A stretch of 64,000 nt of DNA, taken from F22 sp963678855. GTDB taxonomy: Bacteria; Bacteroidota; Bacteroidia; Bacteroidales; Bacteroidaceae. Position numbers and translations under genes: made by a program. Location: NCBI GenBank assembly GCA_963678855.1, contig OY787448.1, forward strand, positions 1,860,001-1,924,000. Reading direction: 5' to 3'. Positions 27,893 to 39,487 of the stretch are shown piece by piece (position 1 is the first letter of the stretch; every line of letters begins with the position of its first letter). Under the pieces are notes generated by a model, which was not told where the DNA came from, did no database searches, and saw only the letters and a program-made list of their open reading frames with translations.

Positions 27893-27966
27893 AGTCCTAT
27901 AGCTCAGTTGGTTAGAGCGCTACACTGATAATGTAGAGGTCCGCAGTTCAAATCTGCGTGGGACTA
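27893..27966 (+). tRNA. tRNA-Ile (GAT)
   Basis: 74-nt cloverleaf in the 16S-23S spacer: acceptor AGTCCTA / TGGGACT, anticodon GAT in ACTGATAATG, T arm AGTTCAAATCTG. Co-transcribed with rRNA. Confidence 0.97.
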
Positions 27967-27970
27967 CTTT

Positions 27971-28044
27971 GGGGGATTAGCTCAGCTGGCTAGAGCACCT
28001 GCCTTGCACGCAGGGGGTCATCGGTTCGAATCCGATATTCTCCA
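27971..28044 (+). tRNA. tRNA-Ala (TGC)
   Basis: 74-nt cloverleaf 4 bases after tRNA-Ile: acceptor GGGGGAT / ATTCTCC with two G-U pairs, anticodon TGC in CCTTGCACGC, T arm GGTTCGAATCC. Confidence 0.97.
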
Positions 28045-28210
28045 CACCGAATAACTATCTTAATCAGCAATGATTGGGGGCATTATTCACTTTGATCTTT
28101 GACATATTGTACAAACCAATTTTCTGTTATAGTAAATCAGCAATGATTTATTTATAACCGTAAAGTAACAAATTTATACGAGCGTTCTAGTGGCAACACT
28201 AGAAAGTATA

Positions 28211-31093
<2,883 letters not shown>

Positions 31094-31149
31094 AGTGTAT
31101 GTTTGTCATTTTACAGTGAAAATGGTTTGTATTATATGTCTACCTTATT

Positions 31150-31257
<108 letters not shown>

Positions 31258-31264
31258 TTTTTTT

Positions 31265-31300
31265 GAAAGCCTTCGAGATGAATTTCTCGGAGGCTTTTGT
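31265..31300 (+). terminator. rRNA operon terminator 1
   Basis: Hairpin with arms AAAGCCTTCGAGA and TCTCGGAGGCTTTT, running into TTTTGTTATTT, directly after 5S rRNA. Confidence 0.85.
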
Positions 31301-31377
31301 TATTTATGCAGGGGTATGTGTAATAGAAGCACATACCAATTGTCATCAACTATGTTAGTTGTCAACATAATACACAG

Positions 31378-31416
31378 GGGTTATGCACAGGTATGTGTAT
31401 AACCCTTTCTTTTTGC
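31378..31416 (+). terminator. Second terminator hairpin after rRNA operon
   Basis: A 12-bp stem with one G-U pair (GGGTTATGCACA / TGTGTATAACCC) and loop GGTA, followed by a T-rich tail. Nearby at 31315-31338, GGTATGTG and CACATACC form a further small hairpin. Confidence 0.65.
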
Positions 31417-31602
31417 ACAGGACACTGCTATCTACTTAAAAGCATTGTCCTTTTTACTGAACTGTACACTAAATCAGGACAACTACACTGGCCATGTAAA
31501 CCTATTCAGTATCCCTCTTCTTATGATGTAAACTATTTCAGAATAAGACACATAGCACGTCTGTACTTAACTCTTGGTAGTTCTTGATAAGTATATCATC
31601 AG

Positions 31603-31669
31603 TCGTCGTTCGACGTGCGTTGATATCAACCTAGGCGTACGACGATGTCGACGTACGCCTACGACGACT
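31603..31669. repeat. Nested intergenic palindrome, element A
   Basis: Outer arms GTCGTCG and CGACGAC enclose the palindrome GTTGATATCAAC and a stem TAGGCGTACG / CGTACGCCTA around a GTCGAC-containing loop. GC-rich against the AT-rich surroundings. No coding frame. Structure seen; function unknown. Confidence 0.75.
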
Positions 31670-31775
31670 CACGGCATTCTACTGTTATCTTACCTTTTAT
31701 TCAATTAAGCTGTTATTTTCTTATACCTTATGTATGTCTTATCTAAGTAGAATACAATTTTTCTAAGGCTTAGTG

Positions 31776-31869
31776 TCAGTCGTTGTTCGCCAACTTCGAT
31801 ATCGAAGTTCATGAACAACGATATCAAAGTTCACCAACAACGATATCGAAGTTGGCGAACTTTGACTGA
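31776..31869. repeat. Nested intergenic palindrome, element B
   Basis: Perfect 20-bp inverted repeat (31785-31804 with 31841-31860) plus outer TCAGTC / GACTGA. Inside, the word built on GATATC occurs three times (CTTCGATATCGAAG, CAACGATATCAAAG, CAACGATATCGAAG). Non-coding; function unknown. Confidence 0.85.
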
Positions 31870-31952
31870 GTGTATCCTATAGTCATCTTATATGCTACCG
31901 TAATAAGATATAATCACAGTAAAAGCCACTGATATTATCGATCCCTATGTAG

Positions 31953-32024
31953 CTCAAATCGCAAGCGCTTCCACCTCAAACCGCAAGCGCTTCCAATTTG
32001 AGTTGCAAGCGCTTGCGATTTGAG
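31953..32024. repeat. Nested intergenic palindrome, element C
   Basis: Perfect 18-bp inverted repeat (31953-31970 with 32007-32024) and three copies of GCAAGCGCTT at 31961, 31983 and 32005, each centred on the palindrome AAGCGCTT. Non-coding; function unknown. Confidence 0.85.
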
Positions 32025-32185
32025 GCATAGATATGCCTTCTTTTACTAGTAGGATACAATATATAATACTAGAATTCCACGGATGCGTATAACTCACGCT
32101 CTATCTACTTTATTTCCCTTACTTGTATGGCCCTCCATTCTTTGTAGTATATCAAATCTTAATTACACATACTCAAAGAAATCAT

Positions 32186-32561
32186 ATGTACAGAAAACAT
32201 GCATTATTTGTCTTTCTACTATTAAGTTGCTATACGCAAGCTCAAATTGTGCTTGTTGGGGATAATGCACCTAACAGCCCTATGCTAGATGGTGAGTTCT
32301 CTATGGTTCGCACTTCAGCATCATATGCATATCGCACGTTGCCCAGAAGATGATATCAAAGGGCGCTGGGCTTGGCCGTATTCTACTGTTGCGCATGTGG
32401 TATCCGATAACCCATTGGTGTTATTGACGTAGACTGATAAAAGAAATCGTGACTTTTGCTGGCATGGAAACGGTATAACCAAAGACAACTTCGTGTGTAA
32501 GCTGATAGGCCGTACTCAAAATAATGAACTGGTTGTAGGCTATAGTAAAACGAAGAAATAG
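32186..32561 (+). pseudogene. Decayed secreted-protein gene
   Basis: A signal peptide-like start (MYRKHALFVFLLLSCYTQAQ) is followed by about 35 codons ending at a stop at 32351. The downstream frame then continues in another phase with protein-like sequence (RCPEDDIKGRWAWPYSTV), meets an in-frame TAG at 32430, and resumes to a stop at 32559 (DNFVCKLIGRTQNNELVVGY). A frameshift near 32320-32340 plus a nonsense codon explain this. I cannot name the family. It lies beside elements A-C and tail to tail with radC. Confidence 0.55.
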
Positions 32562-32564
32562 CCT

Positions 32565-33362
32565 CTATTTTACTTTTAGAGACTCCTCGTCGTGATCAGT
32601 AAAGCTATAATGTTTGTCGTTGGCCACAATGACATGGTCTAACAAACTTATCTTTAATGCTTGACATGCGCGGGCAATAGTTTCTGTTACACGTTTGTCT
32701 TCACGACTTGGTCTGGCTTGACCAGAAGGGTGGTTGTGGCAGATGATAATAGCCGTAGCATTGCGTATGATGGCTTCACGCATGACCGCATGTGTATCTA
32801 CTGCTACACCAGCTACGCCGCCTTTACCCACAAGGTATTTGTGTAATATACGGTTCCCGCGATTAAGTAGGAGCACCCAGAATTCCTCGTAGCTGCTGTC
32901 TATAAGTAAAGGCCCCATGATTTTGGCAGCATCTTCGCTACACGTGATGTGGGTGAGGTTGCTGCTTTGTACCCGTTGTCGGTTGCTTAGCTCCATGGCT
33001 GCAAGCAGCGTCGTCGCTTTTGCAGGACCAATCCCTTTGATTCGAGTGAGTTCAGAAATAGATGCTCTTCCTAATAGAAACAGATTATTCTCGTACCTTT
33101 CTAGTACACGGCGCATCATATCTACAGCACTCTCCTTGGCCGTGCCGCTACCTACAAGAATAGCCAATAGTTCGGCGTCGCTTAATGCGCGCACACCTTT
33201 TGCCATTAATTTTTCGCGAGGACGTTCTTCTTCCGACCATGAATGTATGGGGCGTGATGAAGGGGAGGGATTGTCAACTGTGGGGACAGTTTGTTCAGAG
33301 ATAGAGTTCTCTAAATGAAGTGAGTTGCGTAAGTCTGTGTGTTCTTGTGTTGTTTTTTTCAT
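32565..33362 (-). CDS. radC: RadC family protein (JAB/MPN domain)
   Basis: RadC-like protein (265 aa). After an N-terminal extension of about 40 residues, ERPREKLMAKGVRALSDAEL starts the conserved UPF0758 region with a helix-hairpin-helix (RIKGIGPAKATTLLAAME), followed by the JAB metal motif HNHPSGQARPSREDKRVTE. Despite the name a direct role in DNA repair is not established for the family. It is the last gene of a minus-strand group efp, glycosyltransferase, radC with gaps of 15 and 14 bases. Confidence 0.93.
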   Translation of the reverse strand: MKKTTQEHTDLRNSLHLENSISEQTVPTVDNPSPSSRPIHSWSEEERPREKLMAKGVRALSDAELLAILVGSGTAKESAVDMMRRVLERYENNLFLLGRASISELTRIKGIGPAKATTLLAAMELSNRQRVQSSNLTHITCSEDAAKIMGPLLIDSSYEEFWVLLLNRGNRILHKYLVGKGGVAGVAVDTHAVMREAIIRNATAIIICHNHPSGQARPSREDKRVTETIARACQALKISLLDHVIVANDKHYSFTDHDEESLKVK

Positions 33363-33376
33363 AGTGTTTCAGCGTG

Positions 33377-34372
33377 TTATTTGTAAAAGTTCTTTGTAAA
33401 CGCTTCGAAGCTATCTTGTCCGAGTACGTAGCGTTTCCAGCAAGCACGCAAGAAGCCAGTACCGTAGCCTATTAATTGGACATATGCAGCGACTATTGCT
33501 AACACGCCCACCTGTAAACTCTTGGTTTTGTTCGTAGCATCTATCAAGATGAGTAATGTAAATAAGTGTACTGGGAGCATTGCTATAGATGATTCTGCTC
33601 GTAGTGAAAAACAGAATACTAGTCCCGCAGTAAACAAAGCAGGCAGCATATGTACCAGTTTCAGTGTGCCAGGGTGCAATATCTCTAAGTTGATACGCGC
33701 AATGCCCGAATTGTGCACTTGTTTAAAGAATTGCGTAAAGGTAGATCGTCTTTTGTGATATACCCACGCATCAGGAATCAATTTCGTGCTATAGCCCGCT
33801 TCTAAGATGCGGTAGCTGAAATCGATATCTTCCCCAAATCGCATCTCTCTAAATCCACCTAATGCTTCATACACACTACGACGGATGCCCATATTGAAGC
33901 TGCGAGGATGGAACTTGTCCATCGCATCAGCTTTACCTCCACGGATACCCCCAGTGGTGAAAAATGAAGTCATCGCATAACTTATGGCCTTTTGAGTAGG
34001 GGTAAATTCAGGATGAGCCGCATCGGGTCCGCCGAAAGCATCTATGCTGTCGGTCTCTAGGCTTTGAATAAGAGTTTGGACATAATGAGGAGGGAGCAAG
34101 ACATCCGAATCGAGAATGATTAGATAGTCACCAGTGGCACGTGTCGCGCCGAAATTGCGCGTTGCTCCAGGTCCACCATTGGATTTGGTATAGTAGGCTA
34201 TGGGCAAGCGGGAAGCATGGCGCTTCACCACTTGCTCACAGTCTATCTCTGAGCCGTCTTCTATGATGATGATTTCATATGGCATCACCTCCTGCTCCAG
34301 TATGCTTTGGAGTAGTTCATCTACCTCGTCGGGACGATTGTAGACTGGGACGATCAGAGAGAGGTTAGGCAT
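33377..34372 (-). CDS. Family 2 glycosyltransferase, membrane-associated
   Basis: GT-A fold glycosyltransferase of family 2 (331 aa). The N-terminus LSLIVPVYNRPDEVDELLQS, IIIIEDGSEIDCEQ, NGGPGATRNFGA and the metal-binding LDSDVLLP are typical; FGEDIDFSYRILEAGYS carries the catalytic ED-type motif. Two or three hydrophobic segments follow at about 230-320, so the enzyme is probably membrane-bound and adds sugar to a lipid-linked or surface glycan. Donor and acceptor cannot be read from sequence. Confidence 0.88.
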   Translation of the reverse strand: MPNLSLIVPVYNRPDEVDELLQSILEQEVMPYEIIIIEDGSEIDCEQVVKRHASRLPIAYYTKSNGGPGATRNFGATRATGDYLIILDSDVLLPPHYVQTLIQSLETDSIDAFGGPDAAHPEFTPTQKAISYAMTSFFTTGGIRGGKADAMDKFHPRSFNMGIRRSVYEALGGFREMRFGEDIDFSYRILEAGYSTKLIPDAWVYHKRRSTFTQFFKQVHNSGIARINLEILHPGTLKLVHMLPALFTAGLVFCFSLRAESSIAMLPVHLFTLLILIDATNKTKSLQVGVLAIVAAYVQLIGYGTGFLRACWKRYVLGQDSFEAFTKNFYK

Positions 34373-34387
34373 ATCTAGTTGATTTGC

Positions 34388-34954
34388 TTACTTCTTAACA
34401 CGACCTTGGTAAGAACCATCGCGAGTATCGATTTCGATAATCTCACCTTCAGTGATAAACAAAGGCACACGTACTTCAGCACCAGTTTCTACTGTTGCTG
34501 GCTTCAATGTGTTTGTAGCAGTATCACCCTTCAAACCTGGCTCAGTATAAGTTACTTCTAGTTGTACCTTTGTAGGAAGTTCACCATAAAGAACAACATC
34601 TTCGTTTGCATCACGTACTACGTCGATGATACCACCTTCTTTCAAGAACTCTACACCCTTCACTTGATCCTTTGGAATAGGAGCTTGCTCGTAGTCTTCT
34701 TGGTTCATGAAGATATAGTCTTCACCATCAACGTACAAGAATTGGTAAGGACGACGCTCTACACGTACATCTTCTAGTTTGAAACCAATTTGGAAAGTAC
34801 GCTCTAGTACACGACCATCAACAACGTCCTTTAGTTTTGAACGTACAAATGTGTTCCCTTTACCAGGTTTTACATGTAGAAATTCTACTACGAAGTAAAG
34901 ACGACCATCTAGCTTCACGCACGTGCCGTTCTTGATGTCTTCTGCTTTGATCAT
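34388..34954 (-). CDS. efp: Elongation factor P
   Basis: EF-P (188 aa), which rescues ribosomes stalled at polyproline. Three beta-barrel domains; the N-terminal loop HVKPGKGNTFVRSKL carries the conserved Lys (about K32) at the tip that contacts the peptidyl-transferase centre. C-terminal VPLFITEGEIIEIDTRDGSY is diagnostic. Length is usual. It is first in its minus-strand transcript, with its own promoter at 35039-35070. Confidence 0.96.
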   Translation of the reverse strand: MIKAEDIKNGTCVKLDGRLYFVVEFLHVKPGKGNTFVRSKLKDVVDGRVLERTFQIGFKLEDVRVERRPYQFLYVDGEDYIFMNQEDYEQAPIPKDQVKGVEFLKEGGIIDVVRDANEDVVLYGELPTKVQLEVTYTEPGLKGDTATNTLKPATVETGAEVRVPLFITEGEIIEIDTRDGSYQGRVKK

Positions 34955-35038
34955 AACTCTTCTATTTTAATTGTTATTTTGAATTTGATATTTCTAGGAA
35001 ATAGCACTGTTTGGGCTAAAAGGACTCCAATGCGAGCA

Positions 35039-35070
35039 CAAAAATAGCTCAAATCAATAAAAAACGCAAA
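35039..35070 (-). promoter_or_regulatory. Promoter of efp
   Basis: On the minus strand TTTG (35070-35067) and TATTTTTG (35046-35039) are separated by 20 bases, the Bacteroidota pattern, about 85 bases before the efp start. Confidence 0.7.
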
Positions 35071-35097
35071 GGAAAAGACGAAAAAAAGGCCTAACAG

Positions 35098-35128
35098 TTG
35101 GTTAATTAGAAAGAAAGCCCTACTTTTG
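35098..35128 (+). promoter_or_regulatory. Promoter of rpmH
   Basis: TTG at 35098-35100 and TACTTTTG at 35121-35128, spacer 20, about 43 bases before rpmH and divergent from the efp promoter. Confidence 0.75.
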
Positions 35129-35170
35129 CACACCGATTGTGTAGAATAGTAACAATAAAATAATATAACA

Positions 35171-35329
35171 ATGAAGAGAACTTACCAACCTTCTAACAGA
35201 AAGAGAAAGAACAAGCACGGTTTCCGTGAAAGAATGGCTACTGCAAATGGTCGTCGAGTACTAGCTGCTCGTCGTGCTAAGGGTCGTAAGAAACTATCAG
35301 TTTCTGACGAATACAATGGCCGCAAGTAA
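35171..35329 (+). CDS. rpmH: 50S ribosomal protein L34
   Basis: Translated by hand: 52 codons beginning MKRTYQPSNRKRKNKHGFRE and continuing with RMATANGRRVLAARRAKGRK, the invariant L34 sequence. It stands alone here with its own promoter and terminator rather than next to dnaA or rnpA. Confidence 0.97.
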   Translation: MKRTYQPSNRKRKNKHGFRERMATANGRRVLAARRAKGRKKLSVSDEYNGRK

Positions 35330-35387
35330 TTCTGATTATTTCGATGTAATCAGCACCCCTTGCACTAGCCTTTTTAGCGCAAGATAA

Positions 35388-35440
35388 AGAAAAGAAGTAG
35401 AGTTTCTTCGGAAACTACTGCTTCTTTTCTTTTTTATGAC
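35388..35440 (+). terminator. Intrinsic terminator after rpmH
   Basis: Long imperfect hairpin (arms AAAAGAAGTAGAGTTTC and GAAACTACTGCTTCTTTT, loop TTCG) followed by a T-tract. Confidence 0.85.
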
Positions 35441-35469
35441 TATCTTTGAAGCGAATTTACAAATAAATT

Positions 35470-36129
35470 ATGATGTCTGATAAAAAAACATCCGATAAGC
35501 AATCAGCCTCTAAAGGTTGGCGTCACGCACTGTTGGTGTGGGGCATCAATATAGGTGCCGCATGTGTGGTGCTTGCATTAGCATTGTATCTGACTTTCAG
35601 CTTCTTGGACAGATATACTCGTCATGGAGAGTATATACCAGTACCAGATATTAGTCAGATGCCAATACTCGATGCACAACGTACACTACATGATAGTAAG
35701 CTTAAGGCTGCTGTGATTGATTCTGTCTATGCGCCAGAACATACGCCAGGTGTTGTGATGGATTATAGTCCTGTCGCTGGTCATCAAGTAAAGGAAGGGC
35801 GTACAGTGTATATCACTATCAATAATATGAGTGTGCCTGATGTGTCTGTGCCTGATGTGGCAAATAATAGTTCGGTGCGCCAAGCTGTGGCTATGCTGCG
35901 TGCTAGTGGATTTGATTTGACCGAACATGATAGTATCGCTGGACAGCGTGACTGGGTGTTTGCTGTAAAGATGGGAAAAAAAGAACTAGAACACGGTGCT
36001 CGCGTTCCTGAAGGAGCTACTCTAACCCTAGTGATAGGTAATGGAGAGGACAAGATTACAGTGGAGTCTGACTCTATTGCCAAGAAAGTCAATGTTGATG
36101 CTGAGGAAGCCGATAATAGCTGGTTCTAA
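35470..36129 (+). CDS. PASTA-domain membrane protein without kinase domain
   Basis: 219-aa protein: cytoplasmic N-terminus, one membrane segment (about 20-47), then two PASTA-like repeats (about 55-118, starting YIPVPDISQMPILDAQRTL, and 122-200, starting VSVPDVANNSSVRQAVAML). PASTA repeats bind peptidoglycan or muropeptides in Ser/Thr kinases and penicillin-binding proteins, but neither catalytic domain is present. Neighbours are an rluD-type gene and ddl, which supports a cell-wall role. This arrangement is common in Bacteroidales. Either of two adjacent ATGs could be the start. Confidence 0.85.
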   Translation: MMSDKKTSDKQSASKGWRHALLVWGINIGAACVVLALALYLTFSFLDRYTRHGEYIPVPDISQMPILDAQRTLHDSKLKAAVIDSVYAPEHTPGVVMDYSPVAGHQVKEGRTVYITINNMSVPDVSVPDVANNSSVRQAVAMLRASGFDLTEHDSIAGQRDWVFAVKMGKKELEHGARVPEGATLTLVIGNGEDKITVESDSIAKKVNVDAEEADNSWF

Positions 36130-36139
36130 GGATAAGTGT

Positions 36140-37276
36140 ATGGAGAAAGAAAACCAAAATGAAGCCTTGGTAGAGGCTGCAATATATAATGTGGATTCTG
36201 AAGAAGCATTTGACGAACTAGATGAGTTAGAGACGTTGGATGAATTGGAGCCAGAATCGACGACTGAAAGCGATGGACAACTGCACGAACATTTTCGTGT
36301 CGAGGTCGATAAAGGCCAAGAACTGACTCGTGTAGATAAGTATCTAGCCGATCGAATCGTCAATTCTTCTCGTAACCGCATACAAAAAGCGGCCGATGCA
36401 GGGATGGTGATGGCTAATGGTAAGTCTGTAAAGAGCAATTATAAGGTCAAGCCGTTTGATGTGATTACGCTGATGATGGACCGTCCTCGCTATGACAATG
36501 AGATTATTCCTGAGGATATTCCATTGGATATTGTGTATGAAGATGACCAACTGATTGTGGTCAACAAGCCTGCAGGTATGGTCGTTCACCCAGGACATGG
36601 GAACTATACTGGTACGCTAGTCAATGCCATAGCATGGCATCTTAAAGACGATCCAAACTACGATGCAAATGATCCCAATGTAGGTCTAGTTCATCGTATT
36701 GATAAAGATACATCTGGTTTGTTGCTTATTGCCAAGACAGCAGATGCCAAGACCCATTTGGGCTTGCAGTTTTTCAATAAAACGACCAAACGTCGCTATC
36801 AAGCGCTAGTATGGGGGACTGTGAAAGACGATGCTGGACGTATAGAGGGCAATATAGGGCGCAACCCACGTGACCGCATGCAGATGGCCGTGTTGGATGA
36901 AGACCAAGGCAAGCATGCTGTGACACATTATACCGTGCTCGATCGTATCGGGTATGTGTCTCTAGTAGAATGTCGTTTAGAAACTGGGCGTACGCACCAG
37001 ATTCGTGTACATATGAAGCACATCGGGCATGTCTTGTTTAATGATGCACGTTATGGCGGACAAGAGATTTTGAAAGGGACACGTTTTGCCAAGTACAAGC
37101 AGTTTGTTCAAAATTGTTTTACGATCTGTCCTCGTCAGGCATTGCATGCTATGACACTTGGGTTTGTGCATCCGAAGACAGGAGAAGAGCTGTATTTCAC
37201 TGCGCCACTTCCTGAGGATATGACTCAATTGATAGAAAAGTGGCATACTTATATAAGTAATAGAGAGCTTGAATAA
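36140..37276 (+). CDS. rluD: RluA-family 23S rRNA pseudouridine synthase
   Basis: RluA/RluD family pseudouridine synthase (378 aa from this start). An acidic N-terminal extension (about 1-55) precedes an S4-like RNA-binding domain (TRVDKYLADRIVNSSRNRIQ) and the catalytic domain with the active-site Asp in GLVHRIDKDTSGLLLIAKT and the RTHQIRVHMKHIGHV block. An in-frame ATG at 36041 lies inside the PASTA gene and is less likely. RluD-type enzymes modify helix 69 of 23S rRNA; the exact target is inferred. Confidence 0.9.
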   Translation: MEKENQNEALVEAAIYNVDSEEAFDELDELETLDELEPESTTESDGQLHEHFRVEVDKGQELTRVDKYLADRIVNSSRNRIQKAADAGMVMANGKSVKSNYKVKPFDVITLMMDRPRYDNEIIPEDIPLDIVYEDDQLIVVNKPAGMVVHPGHGNYTGTLVNAIAWHLKDDPNYDANDPNVGLVHRIDKDTSGLLLIAKTADAKTHLGLQFFNKTTKRRYQALVWGTVKDDAGRIEGNIGRNPRDRMQMAVLDEDQGKHAVTHYTVLDRIGYVSLVECRLETGRTHQIRVHMKHIGHVLFNDARYGGQEILKGTRFAKYKQFVQNCFTICPRQALHAMTLGFVHPKTGEELYFTAPLPEDMTQLIEKWHTYISNRELE

Positions 37277-37288
37277 AGACCTTTAATC

Positions 37289-38275
37289 ATGATCATGAAA
37301 AAGAGAAAAATAGCGATTATCTCGGGTGGCGATTCTTCTGAATGTGAAGTGTCGCTACGAAGTGCTGCTGGTATTCAAAGTTTTTTGGATGCTGACCGCT
37401 ATGATACCTATATTGTAGAGATGCGTGGACGTATCTGGCAATTGGTGTCTGCCGATGGTACCCGCTATGATATCGATAAAAACGACTTCTCAGTATTGCT
37501 ACCTGAGGGACGTATCCAATTTGATTATGCTTATATCACCATCCATGGTACCCCAGGGGAAAATGGACTATTGCAGGGATACTTTGAAATGATAGGTATT
37601 CCCTACAGTTGTTGTGGAGTATTGGCTGCTGCGCTCACTTTCCATAAGTTTGCGTGCAATCAGTATCTACGTGGTTTAGGCATGCGTGTAGCAGAATCAA
37701 TCAATCTACGTGCGGGGCAAGCGATAGCTGCTGAAGAAGTGGCCGAGAAAATAGGGCTGCCTTGTTTTATCAAGCCTAGCGTAGGAGGTAGTAGTTTTGG
37801 TGTCACAAAAGTGAAGACCTTTGATGATGTGCAACCAGCTATTGAAGCTGCTTTTTCCGAGGGAGAAGAAGTTTTAATTGAGGCATTGATGGAAGGTACA
37901 GAAGTGACTTGTGGCTGTTACAAGACTAAAGCCAATGCGAACGTGTTTCCAGTAACAGAAGTTGTGACGGAGAATGAGTTTTTCGACTATGATGCGAAAT
38001 ATAATGGACAAGTGGATGAGATTACACCTGCTCGTATTTCGGATGAATTGACGAAACGTATTCAAAATCTAACTAGCGTTATATATGATATTGTAGGTGC
38101 AAAAGGCATCATACGTGTTGATTATATTATAGAGAAAGGTGACAAGATAAGCCTTCTTGAGGTCAATACGACGCCAGGTATGACACCTACCAGTTTTATT
38201 CCTCAGCAAGTGGAAGCCGCTGGCTTGGCCATATCTGAGGTACTAAGTGAAATTATTGAGGACAGCTTTAGTTAG
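37289..38275 (+). CDS. ddl: D-alanine--D-alanine ligase
   Basis: Ddl (328 aa, or 326 from the second ATG) makes the D-Ala-D-Ala dipeptide for peptidoglycan. ATP-grasp family: IISGGDSSECEVSLRSA at the N-terminus, GTPGENGLLQGYFEMIGIPY, KPSVGGSSFGVTKV and the metal-site LLEVNTTPGMTPTSFIPQQ. It lies 12 bases after the pseudouridine synthase gene and is likely co-transcribed with the PASTA gene. Confidence 0.96.
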   Translation: MIMKKRKIAIISGGDSSECEVSLRSAAGIQSFLDADRYDTYIVEMRGRIWQLVSADGTRYDIDKNDFSVLLPEGRIQFDYAYITIHGTPGENGLLQGYFEMIGIPYSCCGVLAAALTFHKFACNQYLRGLGMRVAESINLRAGQAIAAEEVAEKIGLPCFIKPSVGGSSFGVTKVKTFDDVQPAIEAAFSEGEEVLIEALMEGTEVTCGCYKTKANANVFPVTEVVTENEFFDYDAKYNGQVDEITPARISDELTKRIQNLTSVIYDIVGAKGIIRVDYIIEKGDKISLLEVNTTPGMTPTSFIPQQVEAAGLAISEVLSEIIEDSFS

Positions 38276-38323
38276 TCTTTTGTAATTACATTCAGAAATA
38301 ACCCCGATTAAACCTTAAGTAAT

Positions 38324-39487
38324 ATGGAGTACAATGTTGAAGAGTTTGACCCTATTCGTCCTTATCATGACGAGGAATTGCCTGCAGTCTTCGAAGAACT
38401 GTTAGCCAATGATCAATTTCGTATGGTATTGCGTTATATCTTGCCGCACCTAAGTGATGAGCAAGTAGAAGGCGCCATGCGTGCTTGTAAAACAAAGGTG
38501 GACTTTCAGAAAACATTTTGCCTGCCTATCCTTCATAAAGTGATCAAGGAAACAGGTAGTGGCTTGACCATGGAGCGAGGCGCTTTGAAAGAAGATGGTG
38601 AGCGTCAATATACCTATTTGTCTAATCACCGCGATATTGTCCTTGATTCTGCTTTTCTGTCTGCCTTGTTGGTGGAAGCAGGTGGAGATACTGTAGAGAT
38701 CGCTATTGGTGACAATTTGCTTATCTATCCTTGGATTAGACAAGTCGTTCGTATTAATAAATCGTTCGCTGTAGAGCGTGGCCTTACTATGCGTCAAATT
38801 TTACAGTCGTCTATGCGTATGAGCCGCTATATGCACTATGCTATCAATGAGAAGAAGCAATCTATTTGGATGGCACAACGTGAAGGGCGTAGCAAAGATT
38901 CTAGTGATAATACCGCAGATAGCATTATTAAGATGCTTGTGATGGGCGGTGAGGGTACAATTGTAGAAAGACTAGTTGATATGCATATCGTGCCGTTGGC
39001 TATTTCTTTTGAATATGACCCTTGTGATTACCTTAAGGCAGCTGAGTTTCAGTTGAAAAGAGATAATCCTGAATACAAGAAGACGCCAGAAGATGATTTG
39101 ATTGCTATGCAAACAGGTATGTTGGGCAAGAAAGGTCATGTGCACTATCAATTTGCTGCATGTATAGATGATCAATTGCGTGCTTTGCCTACAGATATGG
39201 CTAAGGCGGATTTGTTCTCTGCAGTTGCTCAGATGATTGACAAAGGTATTCATGCTAATTACCGTTTGTATGCAGGCAACTATGTGGCCTATGATATGTT
39301 AGAAGGTGGTGAAGAAATGGCCGATAAGTATACAGCAGAAGAGAAAGCTGTTTTTGTCGAGTACCTTGAATCGCGTCTAGCTAAAATCGAAATCCCTAAT
39401 AAGGATGAAGATTTCCTACGTGAGAAACTGTTGATTATGTATGCTAATCCAGTTAGAAACTATCTAAAAGCTACAGCAGATGCGTAA
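38324..39487 (+). CDS. Acyltransferase-like protein (PlsC/PlsB-type)
   Basis: 387-aa protein without signal peptide. The block YLSNHRDIVLDSAFLSALL resembles the His-Asp active-site motif of glycerolipid acyltransferases, although the His to Asp spacing is one residue longer than the classical HX4D. MLVMGGEGTIVERLVDMHIV and VPLAISFEYDPCDYLKA may be the later substrate blocks. Related Bacteroidales proteins are usually annotated as 1-acyl-glycerol-3-phosphate acyltransferases. A role in phospholipid or lipid A-like acylation is plausible; the substrate is unknown. Its stop overlaps the next gene's first ATG. Confidence 0.65.
   Translation: MEYNVEEFDPIRPYHDEELPAVFEELLANDQFRMVLRYILPHLSDEQVEGAMRACKTKVDFQKTFCLPILHKVIKETGSGLTMERGALKEDGERQYTYLSNHRDIVLDSAFLSALLVEAGGDTVEIAIGDNLLIYPWIRQVVRINKSFAVERGLTMRQILQSSMRMSRYMHYAINEKKQSIWMAQREGRSKDSSDNTADSIIKMLVMGGEGTIVERLVDMHIVPLAISFEYDPCDYLKAAEFQLKRDNPEYKKTPEDDLIAMQTGMLGKKGHVHYQFAACIDDQLRALPTDMAKADLFSAVAQMIDKGIHANYRLYAGNYVAYDMLEGGEEMADKYTAEEKAVFVEYLESRLAKIEIPNKDEDFLREKLLIMYANPVRNYLKATADA

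Noticed and set aside
31600..32030. Possible CRISPR array from repeated words
   Set aside because: Words change between elements, alternate in orientation and lack uniform spacers; no cas gene is near.
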